NCBI GenBank assembly: GCA_004009845.1
Contig: RMBW01000141.1
Location: forward strand, 1 to 64,000
Direction: 5' to 3'
Source of the DNA: Davidsoniella eucalypti
Taxonomy: Eukaryota; Ascomycota; Sordariomycetes; Microascales; Ceratocystidaceae
DNA: 64,000 bases
In this document: positions 45,638-57,150 of the stretch, one piece after another
Layout: each line of letters begins with the position of its first letter
Numbering within the stretch: position 1 is the first letter of the stretch
Notes under the pieces: model-generated
Database searches by the model: none
Told to the model about the DNA's origin: nothing
Seen by the model: only the letters and a program-made list of their open reading frames with translations
Position numbers and translations under genes: made by a program

Positions 45638-48600
45638 CGGCTGTGCTAGTTTATACGGTATAGTGATAGTGGCTACGGGGCGCTTTGCCGGCGCTGTACT
45701 GCATCAAACCAAGTACACAGTAATTATTTTAGCCGTTAAACTCTGCATCTTATACACTGTGTAGCGCTCAATAGTATTCAACTAAGGAAAAAGGACTCAG
45801 AGGCAAAAATGATGGTGGAAGGAACGGGCCATTGTCTGGCTTTTTTGCACACTCACCATAAAAAGAAACGACAGATTAAATGTCGAGATTTGCTCAATGC
45901 TAGAAAGTTATTTTTTGCTTGTTTTCTATTGACTAGTCTTTTTTTTGTGCCTCCTGTATGCATGAGACGAAAATGGTCCAAGCTTCATTTCTGTCTTTCT
46001 TCCACGTCAACCAAGACCAAGACCAAAGCGACAACATCGGGTTCCCGCGCTATTTTTGTTGTCCCTGGCTTCTTCTTTCTTCCCTCTGTTCTTCTGTTCT
46101 GTATGTGGAACTCTGGGCGAAACAAGAAAAATAAACAAAAATGTTTGTCGTGGCACAGGACGGTTCAGGTCGGCTCTGTCTATATAGAGAAGAGTCAGTT
46201 CCATATCAGACTAGCACACTTGGTACCAGACGAAACAGTCGGGCAGACAGAGAACACAACATAGTAGACAGTTTAATGACTGTCATGTCGTTGTATTCGT
46301 GTGGTCAGAGACAACGCAAACATGGATCTGCACCGCCAAGTGCTCGCGTGACGACATTCCTGTCGACAAGGCTTGTTGACCTGTCTTCTTTACCGTATAC
46401 TGTATAGCATTCTCTGTCTTCATACATCATAGTACAGTCGTTAATGGCCAATATGACAGCAATCAAATCCAAGAATGCGTCGCCACCTCGTAAACCGAGA
46501 AGCCTCATCGCTAGCTCCGTACCTCTTCTCTATCGCTGAATGTCCCATCTCTAGATTCCCTCGATAATGGCGGTTGTCACAAATTGTTCCCTCGCCTGTT
46601 TTCGCTTGAAACATTGCGGTTGCTTCTCTAACTGCAAACATGCGCCGATGGTGGTACGATTTAAGCCCGTCAGAATATAGCGTGGGCGCATTTAGAGCAT
46701 CGAGACTTGTAGAGCAGGCAGGATAGATAACCCATTGTGACTTTGATAGTCATACTCGCCTATAGGCCAAGCTTTTCATGCAGTAGGCTAATCACTAGAT
46801 TTGGACTCCGAATTCATGGTAATGCGGGGAACTGAGTCTCGGTTCAGCATGTTTTACCGGTAAAACTAGACTAAATATTCGTGTTGAGACGAATAAATAA
46901 GAATACCTAGTCAGTCTGTAACCCTGGTTTTTATTTGGTAACCCTAGTGTGTTATGGGTATTTTTTTATTAATAACATGACATCAAAGCAGAAGGCTGAG
47001 TTCTTTCGGTACAATCTAGCGGTGGTTTCTGATATTGCAATGTGTCTTGACTCTTCCTTCCTGCCTTTTCCCACAGCAATCTTTAAGCTGTGAAAATAAA
47101 CACACGACATGGAGAGGAATTGGAATTCTAAAACTACATCTTTACTCTAGACATAAGCATATATGTACATGATGCTTTAAATTTGCTCAACATATCTATA
47201 TAAGATTCACAAGCAAAACATCACTACCTCATCTAATAAACATATTACTAGTTTTTTCTCTTTGTTGTGTTTAAAGCGTATAGACTCCCCTCATTATTTC
47301 TGTTGTCGGGCGAACTATCTTCATGGCTCCCTAGTTTGTAAGGGGAAAGGGGGACCTTAAGAATCGAATCCTAATACGACCATCACGAAATGTCGTCACA
47401 GTTTTGATTATCAAGAATCATCTGTAACACATTACTTTACACAATTCACCTATTTAATATTGATGATCAAGCTATGGTCATACTTGATGTGGTCCAGAAA
47501 CACAGAAATGAGCGCTAAAAGTATTTTCATGAGAGCGCGTAAACTTTATATGCCAAGTTACATAGGGTGTATCAGGATGCCCACTATTATACGACCCAAT
47601 ATCTTGGTGGTAGAAGTATGATGTCAAGAAATGGTAACGCAAGCTGAATACATTTTTAGTATCATGGTCGTTGTAGGCTTCCGTGATAGCCGGCTCAGAT
47701 GTGATCTTCTCAATACCCTATAAGCGAAATAAGACATCTTCTTTCATGTACAGTACTTTACACAGCTAGCGGCTGAATGGTAGTTCTACAATGTAAAATA
47801 GGTTAATAGCTTTGACGCAAGACACTAAAATACAGCGCATGTTGACATGACCTGAAAAGAGCAAAAAAAAAAAACTAGCTCATGGCTAGCTAACGTATCT
47901 TCGCTTACAACTAAACAGTAGTATGTAGTAGCATATAGGCTTTTGCTTTAGATTAGACAGGCAAAGTCCCGTCACTTTAAATGCGAGCGGCACAGCAGGT
48001 AGATAAAAAGATAGCCGCCTATGTGACAAGAAGGACTTTGTTTGAACTAAACAAAAACATATCCCGCAGACTGAACCTAAAAATCAACTTCATATGACTG
48101 CTATGTTTATTATAAAATAGAGGAGGATAGGGAGTGTAGTTATATGTGCTGAGATCTAATTATATGTATCATCAATGGTTTTGTTTTGGGAAAACAGGTG
48201 AAGGACGTACCAGGATAGCCTGGACTTGAAATATGCGCCCATAGACACAGTATTTGATATATCGACTATAGGGATTTGTGATGTCTATGTGACGGCCGTG
48301 ATGGAAAGCCGCCGTTGAGAAGTAAAGGACTAACTGCCCGGCCGATATTGTTCACATTTTGACATCATTTATTGGGTGCATATTGCCTAAAACATGTAGA
48401 ATATAGTCGTATCTTCTCGAACACACCCTCAACTCTTTTGGAATGGTGGCTGCCGGTGAGTTAAACATAGATACTAATGTAATTAATGTAGGAACAGACA
48501 ATCAGATAATAGATGCAGTCTTTGTGACAGTGGCATATCGTACAAGTATCTTTTTGAAATTCAGGAACAGGACAAGTTAGGCCATGTCTGGGGTTGTCGG

Positions 48601-49288
48601 AAATATTTGAGTGATGAGATATAGACCTATCACACTATAAACCTCATCTATAATATCGTGTGAAGGAGAGGGTAAGAGACAACCAAGGTAATTATTATTA
48701 GCCATATTTCAGTTTAGCATACGGTACTTTGTTACATATTCCTGTCATTTCCTTGTGCCATTGAGCGAGTAAGTCATTGCCACATGTTTCTAGGGGCGTT
48801 TATGTAAGACTTAAACAGCAATTGTATTGCTCTCATGGGTGAAAAGCTCTTGTATCTAAAGGCCACTGAAGTAGGTCTTCAGAGATCAGACAACATCGTG
48901 GCCTAGTGATACCCTCCCCCTGACCCTTAGCTCCCTCTTTCTCAGAAAAAAACACTCCCTTTTATGCTGTAGTCTGATATATGAATGATAGAGTAGCCGA
49001 CATAGACGACCAAGGCTATATAAAAGGCCGGTATATGTATAAATATCTTCACGGAGGCGGGCGCTGAACAATTCGCCTTGATCATCTAAACACGACATGT
49101 GATGTATTGACTACAAACAACGAAACGGAAGACAGCCTATCTACTACATCTTCTCCTCTCGAAACGCTTGATCTAGACCGTATGTAGGTATATACGAAGT
49201 AGGGATAAGAGAAACGGTGAGTGTGATAGCTAGTGCAAGCAAACTATTCTATATCAACGTCTCTAGCTAACCTATGGAACAAGGTACA

Positions 49289-49315
49289 GCTATCCTTTCC
49301 TGTAAAAAGGATAGC
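49289..49315. repeat. hairpin with 10-bp stem and 7-nt loop
   Basis: GCTATCCTTT (49289-49298) is perfectly complementary to AAAGGATAGC (49306-49315), loop CCTGTAA. It lies about 190 bp before the tRNA gene. No function assigned. Confidence 0.7.
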
Positions 49316-49508
49316 CACTGAGGCCTATCCATTTGATACAAGAAAGCAGGCCGCCTATATCCTAACCGAAATAATACGAGCTCAAGCTTGAGCCTATGAT
49401 TTCCTGTGCTCTTGATGATAATGAAGAAGCCATGAATACTGTAGTGGCCCGGACCGGGAGCACAAGAAAGGCGATGGCAGCCGAGAATCGTATCTCATTG
49501 GTGGCTCA

Positions 49509-49580
49509 AGCAACGTGGCGCAGTGGAAGCGCGCCGGGCTCATAACCCGGAGGTCCCTCGATCGAAACGAGGCGTTGCTA
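49509..49580 (+). tRNA. initiator tRNA-Met (CAT)
   Basis: A 72-nt intronless tRNA folds completely: acceptor arm AGCAACG/CGTTGCT with A73, D arm GCGC-AGTGGAA-GCGC, anticodon arm CCGGG-CTCATAA-CCCGG with CAT at 49541-49543, five-base variable loop AGGTC, and T arm CCTCG-ATCGAAA-CGAGG. The T loop has A-T-C-G-A-A-A instead of TTCGAAT, the first acceptor pair is A-T, and the anticodon stem carries consecutive G-C pairs (GGG/CCC). These three marks identify the eukaryotic initiator rather than the elongator. Internal A and B boxes are those of a class II Pol III gene. No second tRNA was found in the window. Confidence 0.95.
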
Positions 49581-49612
49581 ACGATTTACTGTTGGTAATA
49601 TATTGGTACAAC

Positions 49613-49617
49613 TTTTT
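49613..49617 (+). terminator. RNA polymerase III terminator candidate
   Basis: A run of five T on the sense strand, 33 nt after the tRNA discriminator base, is the first T4+ run downstream. Confidence 0.45.
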
Positions 49618-49852
49618 GAGTAAGGTTGTTCACAATGTTCATCTCATTGACATTGTGTTGATATCATGGGCTATCACCAGTTGAATGTGCCTTGTATGTA
49701 TAGCAGCTCTGATTAACAGTGGCTTTACTTGATATGCTCTGGAGCTTTGTACATGAAATCATTGCTCTTCATGATTTCACGATCTTTTTTTGAACCCCAA
49801 TCTAAATCCTACTTGCTAGGCATAAACTTCGGCTTAAGAACTCATAATCCAA

Positions 49853-49894
49853 TCCAAGATTCTCTTTCCAAGATTCTCTTTCCAAGATTCTCTT
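49853..49894. repeat. three tandem copies of a 14-bp unit
   Basis: TCCAAGATTCTCTT is repeated three times without mismatch. Likely a minisatellite produced by slippage. Confidence 0.85.
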
Positions 49895-52029
49895 TGTAGC
49901 AGCTGTTTCTGTTTCACAGCATTTAATTGGCTGAAAAGTAATTTCTAGCCTAACCAATTGAAAGATTCATCACGAACCCACTTTAGTCTCTAAGCGCTGA
50001 AGCAAGCACGCTAAAAAAGCGAAAGAAGAAAGAACCAGCTGTCTGTGCGACTTACATGCAAGCCCCACATTTCTGTGATTGGCTAAGCTAGTTCTTTTTT
50101 AATTTATATTTTTCAATTCTATGATTTTTTGTGCTTTTCGCGCGCGCTTGAGTTTTTAAAGATTATCTCTATACTAATGATCGGATTTTGTTTATATTTG
50201 TTTGATTTATTCTGAATAATAGTGTCCGCTATAGACCAGAAAAATCCACGCATAGATTAGATGTCCTAAGCTAGTGCTCCGGTGATCTGAATGAGACATT
50301 TTCCTTACATTATCAACTAGTTATATCCACGAGGTTGTTAGTCAGGCGAACAAGATGATTCCCATCTCGTCAGTCAATTCCTAGCCTGACACTAAGCAGT
50401 CCTGGCCTATCAAGAACTTATATATCGCCATTTAGCAATGATCGTCCCATTAACATCGTAGGCTCGAAAGAACCGCTAAAGGACTTGGGGTGACATGGCA
50501 AGCCACCTTATGCCGTGTGATGTATGAAATTGCATGTACAACTACGGTCCTTTGTACTTCTGTAAGACTGGAAATTCTGGCCAGCGAGGCGGCTTTTCTT
50601 TGCTCTACAGGTTTAGAGTAAACACCTTGTTCCTATTGTTCTGCCCTGTTCGATAAGCCACACCCCTCTCCTCCCGGTCAGGACATCTCTTGGCCTATAA
50701 GATAGACCTTGGTAACCAAAAGCCGTTGAACTTCATCTCCATCTTTGTATTTATGCATAGAGCGAACTTTTGACACTAGACTTGTTGTTGGACGCGCGAT
50801 ATCAACTTGGGCGTTGAAAAGTAACCCAACCGTTGAGCCAAGACCTGTCCAATATGAGATCCATTATGGAGACCGAAACAGATCATGATATAGCAAGCAT
50901 GATGTTCAATGAGCTGGAGCAGAGGTTTTGCTGACAAAAATAGCCGCTGTAGCGTTCCGAGGAATAATACTGTATCATATATCCATATTCTTCCAGCAAG
51001 TTAAGGTGACGGTTTGTCCAGGGACAAGGTTAAACTCACAGTAATTCTGCCAATACTACCATTGAATGTAATTCTATGTGATATCAACCGTTTTTTCTTG
51101 GCTTAGTTCTTTGGGAATTCATCGTTTTGTCTTTGACTACGCGCCTACTGGAATGGAAAAAATTGGACTAGGATCTCTCGTTTCTTATGATAGTTGTCTG
51201 TAAATCGTAAATCACACTAAAAAAATTGGATAGGCTTATGGTAAAGCAGCGTCAAAATATGTATTCTTTTATTTTGGTTGGCAGCGTAACAATGCAGAAA
51301 CTTGGCCCGATCCCGATGGAAAGGAAGGACATGAAGAATAATATCTTTTTATCTACGGTTATTTTTTGCAAAAACTAAAATAAACTCTTGTGAAAGAAAC
51401 AAAAGCTGGGCCTATTGCACTTTTCATTTTTCGAACTTCCTTCTTCTTTTTTTTTCTTTTTCTTACTATCTCTTTCTGCATCATCTTTATAAGAAAAGGA
51501 AGAAGAGTTTTAGAGGCTTTTCTTTCGTCAATTATCTCTTTTCCTTCTTTTTTCTTGTGCGGTGTTAATTTCTTTTTCGTTGTCTGTTATCAAACTGGTT
51601 TTGTATATCAGCAAAAAAAAAACATTCTCTTCTTATCTTAACGGCGTCAACCACCTAATAAGTCACGATCTATAATTTCGTTCAAAATTCATTTGCGGCA
51701 CTTTTCTGTTTTAGTTTGTTACGTTAATTCTTTTCCTGCCCTCTTAATTTAATATCTTTAATAGTCAATGTTCGCCTTTTCGGACTCTTGACGATTCGAT
51801 TTGCTCTGATGAATTTTTGACTTTCAAGTTACGCCGTTACTTTTTATACGTGTTTCTTTTCTCTTTTCCGCTGGCCGTTTTTAATACTTTTTATATCTTT
51901 GTTTCGAAACATCTACATTCTTTGCAAGAACGAGAAAACCCAAGTCTTTCGTTATCATTTTCAGCTGGACTGTGTCCTGAAGCTGAATAACCAGTCTTTA
52001 CCCTTACTATCATCACCACTGCTATTATC

Positions 52030-55000
52030 ATGATGGCGGATCATTCGGTCCCCATGTCTGGCTGGCTCCAGCAAATGCCTATGCCGCCGATGTCGCTGGA
52101 TCGACTTCCGGCGCGGGCTCTTAATACTATTGTCGAAGAAGATATGGAGGAAGTAGAGGAGTCTCTGGCTAAGAACAGGAACTCTGCAACTATCCCCAAA
52201 AGCCACTATCAGAGCCAGAACGACAGCTTGCTGGCTCGTCCACAATGGGCTTCGTCTTCGCAGGACAACGACGTCAACGAACAGCTTGTTCAGCAATGGC
52301 TTTCGCCGTCTAGTGATCGCTTCCCGACTCCCCGCGGCTTCCCAACGCCGCGGGGCGTTCACTTCATGCTGGCACCGACTCTGCCGTCGTCCCCGTCCGC
52401 AACTTCCGAAGATGAGGACGAAGAAGATCTTATGCGCAATGACTACTGGCAACAACCGTGCCAGCAGCAGAGCCAGCAGCAAGCAAATGCCAGGGAAGTG
52501 CCCTCTAGCTCATTCTGGGTGAATGCTTCTGCTAGTAGAACTACCAACAACAGAGACAGCATCATGACAGATGTCACTGAATTCGATGACATCTATGATA
52601 TCTCCGACGATGAAACCCGTTCGCGCCGCCAATCACGCCAGACTATGCGTCTTTCCATGTCGGATCCCAGCGCCCGGCCAGTCTTCAACGAGACGCGGAA
52701 GCTGCTGGCGCCACTTGTTATTCCAACCACCAATGCCACAGTCGACAACCACGAGGTCCTACAGTCGGCCAAGAGTGCCAAGAGCGCCAAGAACATGTTG
52801 CTCTCGCCCGTTGCGCCTACGCCGACCACGGCTATCTTGATGTCGCCGGCCGCCGCGAGCTTGATGGCTCTGCGCCAGGCTCAAGTCCTACTACCCGTGT
52901 CAGCCACACCATCATTGGATGGCTCGCAGACCTCCGAAGCTTTGGCTGCTATGAGCGCGCCGCCAACTCCCATCATTGGTAACGATGATGACGAGCAGGA
53001 CGAAGACATCGGCGCCAGAAACGTCCACCGCGGTACTGGCGAGTGGCGTGGCATTAGCGTGCATCTTCAGCCCGACGCTCTACAGACTCTGCACGCTCTT
53101 GCTTCTAGCCCTAGCACGCTTGCTGTAGTTGCCGAGGAGCTCGACGATCATAGACAGATGTCTGAGCACCAGCTGATCGAGATCCCCGAGCAGAGCAACT
53201 CTATGCAGATGCGCCAGTTTGCCCAGTCGCCCATCCTGATGACGTCTCCTAGACAGTCGCTAACCAAGAGCTCTGCTGAGTCTTCTGTCGCCCCCGCTCC
53301 TACTGACGAGGGTGATGTTGATGTCGATGAGCAACTGGTGGCCGCTGAGATGCGTGAGATGACACAGCAACCCTTCCTGTCCTTTGGCTCTTTCCCTACA
53401 GGCTTGGGTCAACGCGCGTCCGCCCCGACCCCGCCGTGCGCAATTGCCCCGATGAGCGCCGCCCTCTCGGCCCGCTCGTCGTGGGCTGGCTTGACCGCTC
53501 TGGATATTCCATCGCCCGGTGGCTTCTTCAATGATCTGTCACCTCGCACTCGGTCTACTTGGGACTCGTACTTTCCTGCCGTCGAGGCTACTGCTACCGT
53601 CACTGCTGCCGTGATTCCCATGCCAGTCTTGGCCGATGACAATATGGCACCACCAACTTCTGCAACTGCCGAGCAATTCTACAAGGCCCCATGGAACCGC
53701 GAAGCCTCGCCTCCCCGTAGCGCCTTGCGTGACCAGCGCGCCAACAGTGGTATCCCGCCTGTGCCCCCTCTACCTCAGGTATGGGGCATCCCCACTGTTC
53801 CCCGCAACGGAACTCAAGGCCACCTCTTCCGTGGTCGTCGTCCATCTGAGCCCGTTGAGCACATTGTCGAAGTTCGCTTGAGTGCCCTTCATCACGAAGA
53901 TGACCAGCCTACTGCGCGCCCAGTCTATGCCCCTTCTGCCGCTGATGAAGAGGAGATTGAAGAAGAAGAAGAGATCACACCCGAGATCGAGCCTACCGAG
54001 ATCATCATTGACTACAACCCCGAGTATGCGCGCAAGCAACAGCTCGTGGCTCTGTCGAACCTGGACCGCACTGAAACGTGGCTACTGGCCCAGAACGCCT
54101 ACCTCAACGGAACTCACGGTAACGGCGATCTTAGCCCTTCGGAGAGTGCTCAAAAGATCAGTGATCTGTTTGCTAGACATGTGCGCGCTGCTAATACCGA
54201 TAACAAGGCGGTCTCCAGCACTCAGACTACCGTTTCCACTGCTCCCACCTCGGTCAAGTTTGACGACGATATCAAGCCTCCCGTGCCGGCCAAGGACACC
54301 CCCGAGCTATCCCAGGCTGTGGTCGCCATTACCCGCGTTGATGCCCCTGTGCGGAAGAGCGTGCGCTTTTCCATCGCCACTGTGCAGTCTGATATTCCTT
54401 GCCAACTGCCTCTCCCCCTTCTCCGCCATGAGAGTGCCTACTACCGCGCCTTCCTTGACTACCTGATCCGCTCGCGTCCTACCGATGCCTTTGTTCACCG
54501 TACTGCCCGTTTCGAGGCTCTGCAAGCCCAGCGTGTCGTCACCCGTTGTGTCCACCGCAACCTTCTATTTGGAAAATTGCAGCTCTCCGTGCAGCCACAG
54601 AGCCCCCAGAAGCGCCTCTCCGCTAACGTGGCGCGTGCCGACGCTAAGATAGTCGAGGATCCCAACCGCCTCCGCCGCGAAAAGGAAACCGAGGCAATGA
54701 CCCAGATGGCTGCGTCAACATGGCTTGTGCAGGCTTTCAAACTGCTCAACGGTGGCTCACTCTTCAGTCGCCCTAGCACTACGTATCTCGATGCCCGTCG
54801 CGCTAAGAAAACCCGTATCTTGGACCTGGGTGCCGCTGCTGCTGGAGAATGGGGCTGGCACGCCGCTTTGGCATACCCCAACGCAAAGGTATACACTGCC
54901 ACCACCAAAGCTGCTCGCCAGCTGAGCAATTCCAACATTGCTGGCCCGGCCAACCACCTCAACGTGGCTCTGGATCGTCTAGTGCGTCTGCCATTTGCCG

Positions 55001-55746
55001 ATGCATACTTTGACGTGGTCTCGGCGCGCGATCTACACAGCGTTCTCAAGACCTGTGGTGAGCACGGTGAAGATGAGTGGAACTCGTGTGTTGTTGAAAT
55101 CCAGCGTGTCCTTAAGCCTGGTGGCATGCTAGACTTCTCGCTTCTGGACGCCGACATTGTCAACGCTGGCCCTCTTGGTCTGGCTAAGAGCGTCGAGTTC
55201 GGCTTCACTCTCAAGACTTTGGGCTATGATCCTGCCCCGACCAAGCCGTGGATCAACCGCCTCTTCCGCGCCGGCTTCGAAGATGTTCGTCGTGCCTGGA
55301 TGTGCCTCCCTCTTGGCGAACGCCGTCGCCAGCAACGCCCCGTGCTCTCCCTTGCCATCCCCTCGTCTTCCCTCCCATGCAAGCAGTCTTCGTCGGCCAC
55401 GTCGTCGTTTTCGCCAGCTGCCTCTGCCAGCTCCAGTGTCAAGCCTCCTCCCGGCAAAGTCCTCGCCATGCAAGCCATGGTGTCAGGAAATGCCTTGACG
55501 GGCTCGACCGACAACATCGGCGCTCTCTGTGGCATGCTAGGCTCCTGGAACTGGGAGCGCTGGCTTCTGCGTTGTGAGATGGAAAAGGTTGCCAGCGAGC
55601 TGCGTCTGTGCGATACTACCAATGCTGGAGAAGCTATGCTTGAGGCTGAACGCTGCCTAGACGGCGTTGCTGCTGTCATCGAGGAGGGCCGCAACTGCGG
55701 TGCTGCGTGGAGAATGCTGAGCGGCTGTGCACGCAAGCCTGAGTAA
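52030..55746 (+). CDS. large conserved fungal protein with C-terminal methyltransferase-like domain (1238 aa)
   Basis: Single exon. Residues 1-640 are low-complexity and disordered, with a repeated FPTPRGFPTPRG and acidic patches. A conserved-looking segment begins near 666 (PEYARKQQLVALSNLDRTET, then WLLAQNAYLNGT). From about 778 (VRFSIATVQSD) the chain becomes globular: RHESAYYRAFLDYLIRSR, then the Rossmann-type core at about 925-1095 with ILDLGAAAAGEWGWHAA, LPFADAYFDVVSARDLHSVL, VEIQRVLKPGGMLDFSLLD and FGFTLKTLGYDPAPTKPWIN. I recall this block from uncharacterised filamentous-fungal proteins annotated as SAM-dependent methyltransferases. The SAM motif I glycines are reduced (GAAAAG) and the acidic residue after the second strand is Thr, so activity is doubtful. 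Two ATGs in tandem open the gene; the first is used. Confidence 0.8.
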   Translation: MMADHSVPMSGWLQQMPMPPMSLDRLPARALNTIVEEDMEEVEESLAKNRNSATIPKSHYQSQNDSLLARPQWASSSQDNDVNEQLVQQWLSPSSDRFPTPRGFPTPRGVHFMLAPTLPSSPSATSEDEDEEDLMRNDYWQQPCQQQSQQQANAREVPSSSFWVNASASRTTNNRDSIMTDVTEFDDIYDISDDETRSRRQSRQTMRLSMSDPSARPVFNETRKLLAPLVIPTTNATVDNHEVLQSAKSAKSAKNMLLSPVAPTPTTAILMSPAAASLMALRQAQVLLPVSATPSLDGSQTSEALAAMSAPPTPIIGNDDDEQDEDIGARNVHRGTGEWRGISVHLQPDALQTLHALASSPSTLAVVAEELDDHRQMSEHQLIEIPEQSNSMQMRQFAQSPILMTSPRQSLTKSSAESSVAPAPTDEGDVDVDEQLVAAEMREMTQQPFLSFGSFPTGLGQRASAPTPPCAIAPMSAALSARSSWAGLTALDIPSPGGFFNDLSPRTRSTWDSYFPAVEATATVTAAVIPMPVLADDNMAPPTSATAEQFYKAPWNREASPPRSALRDQRANSGIPPVPPLPQVWGIPTVPRNGTQGHLFRGRRPSEPVEHIVEVRLSALHHEDDQPTARPVYAPSAADEEEIEEEEEITPEIEPTEIIIDYNPEYARKQQLVALSNLDRTETWLLAQNAYLNGTHGNGDLSPSESAQKISDLFARHVRAANTDNKAVSSTQTTVSTAPTSVKFDDDIKPPVPAKDTPELSQAVVAITRVDAPVRKSVRFSIATVQSDIPCQLPLPLLRHESAYYRAFLDYLIRSRPTDAFVHRTARFEALQAQRVVTRCVHRNLLFGKLQLSVQPQSPQKRLSANVARADAKIVEDPNRLRREKETEAMTQMAASTWLVQAFKLLNGGSLFSRPSTTYLDARRAKKTRILDLGAAAAGEWGWHAALAYPNAKVYTATTKAARQLSNSNIAGPANHLNVALDRLVRLPFADAYFDVVSARDLHSVLKTCGEHGEDEWNSCVVEIQRVLKPGGMLDFSLLDADIVNAGPLGLAKSVEFGFTLKTLGYDPAPTKPWINRLFRAGFEDVRRAWMCLPLGERRRQQRPVLSLAIPSSSLPCKQSSSATSSFSPAASASSSVKPPPGKVLAMQAMVSGNALTGSTDNIGALCGMLGSWNWERWLLRCEMEKVASELRLCDTTNAGEAMLEAERCLDGVAAVIEEGRNCGAAWRMLSGCARKPE

Positions 55747-57150
55747 TCGATGATCAATGATTGGTTGCCTGATGGAAATCTTGTTGTTGTCCTACTTCGT
55801 TTTGTTGCAATCGCGTTTCCTGCTGTTTATGTCATCCTGTTGGTTCCACAATTTGATACCGTTCTTTCTGGTTTTTGTCTCCATTTTCTGGGAGTTTCCT
55901 TTGTTTGCCATTTCTTCTTTTTCGGTCTTTCTTATTCTCAAGTTCCACCTCTTTTTCTGCTTATTACGTCTCCCACCTTATTTCCTTCTAATGAGATTCC
56001 GGCCCTTTATCTACCTTGATTCCCATACTACTTTTTGTACTTGTGTTGCACAAGGACTTGTCTTTTATAGCGACAGTCTAGAGTTAGTCGAAGAGCAAGA
56101 AGATAACCTCGTTATGATCAGAATCTAATAAAAGCTGGAGGGAGAGTAATAAGATCACGACCATGTCTGACTTGACTGCTACACTTTGCAGTTTATTCCA
56201 CAACGCTTAGTGGTAGTGTGTTACACGACGCTTGTCCAACTTCCTCTATGTTCTCACATATCTTCAATATATACCAAATTCAGAATACATTTCACCTAAC
56301 TTCAGTACATGTTCATTGAAGAGAAGAGTTGATTTGATGATAGTCTATTTGTTTGTAAATACCGGTCTTTTGTTTTGTAGAAATGGCAATATGACAGATA
56401 ACGTTTTAGTAAACAATGTGCTACTCAAAACCATGTCCATACTTGTTGTATATAAAAGGGAAAATGAAAATGAAAATGAAAACAATGAACAAAAATATAA
56501 CCTAAATTTACCAAAGTAGTGAACGAAAAAGCAAAAACAATTCAAGTATCATCGCACAACCGCGATGGCAGCATTCATCGAAACTGCTTGCTTTCCATAC
56601 AAGCCGTGACCAGCCTCGCCGGGAATCGATTTTCATCATGTATCTTCATGTTATGAAATTCCCATGCCGCATCTAACGATGTTTTTTTTCGGTCATTTAG
56701 CTTCAAATCCTCGAAGAAAAGAAAACCAAAGATCAAACAAAGGCCAACAGAAAAAAAAAGAACGAAAAAAAAGACAAAAAATCCCAATTCATCCACGCGA
56801 TAAATTCATCTGAATCAAGGGTAACGCGGTATAATATCTGAAAAGATAATACACAGTTATCCTGTAGGAGAAAAAATATGTCTCCCTATATAAACGTTGC
56901 GCAGAATAAAACAAAACAGAATAGAAAGAAAAAAAAACACACAAGCCGCCGATCGTCTTTAATAAAAAAAGGGGGGGTAACACGAAAAGAACAAGATATA
57001 TCCACCGAAGTATAAAATGAAAAAAAGAAAGCAAGATACGAGAAGAGGTATCCAAGAAGAAATAAACCAAAAAAAGTGAGAAAGAAGAGTCAGTGAGCAA
57101 ACAAAGCATGCGACATACCGGGAACAATAGGAAGGCTTGACCTCATAGAT
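55747..57150. other. shared 3' region of two long convergent genes
   Basis: 1.4 kb. T-rich on the plus strand just after 55746 and A-rich towards 57150, consistent with long 3' untranslated regions of the two convergent genes. A GAAAAT array (56460-56482) is a short microsatellite. No gene seen. Confidence 0.5.

Larger units (their letters stand above)
45182..49508. other. SF3b6 promoter, then 3.8 kb without a gene
   Basis: Immediately upstream of SF3b6 is a long purine-rich run on the plus strand (about 45286-45400), that is, a CT-rich promoter or leader for the minus-strand gene. Two CACGTG boxes lie at 45606-45611 and 45632-45637. From about 46700 to 49500 the DNA is AT-rich, without protein-like frames; TAACCCT motifs occur near 46918 and 46938 and a hairpin with a 10-bp stem at 49289-49315. 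Frames such as 45809-46264 have no protein-like pattern. Confidence 0.5.
49581..52029. other. gap between the tRNA and the methyltransferase-fold gene
   Basis: 2.4 kb without a convincing gene. A tandem 14-bp repeat sits at 49853-49894 and a CGCGCGCGC run near 50140. From about 51380 the plus strand becomes strongly T/C-rich up to the ATG at 52030, probably the promoter and leader of the long downstream gene. Confidence 0.5.

Noticed and set aside
45809..46264. 151-codon open frame on the plus strand
   Set aside because: Low-complexity Phe/Lys/Thr stretches from homopolymer runs; no recognisable protein pattern.
54495..55214. 239-codon frame antisense to the methyltransferase-fold gene
   Set aside because: Arg/Ser/Ala-rich shadow produced by codon bias of the real plus-strand gene.
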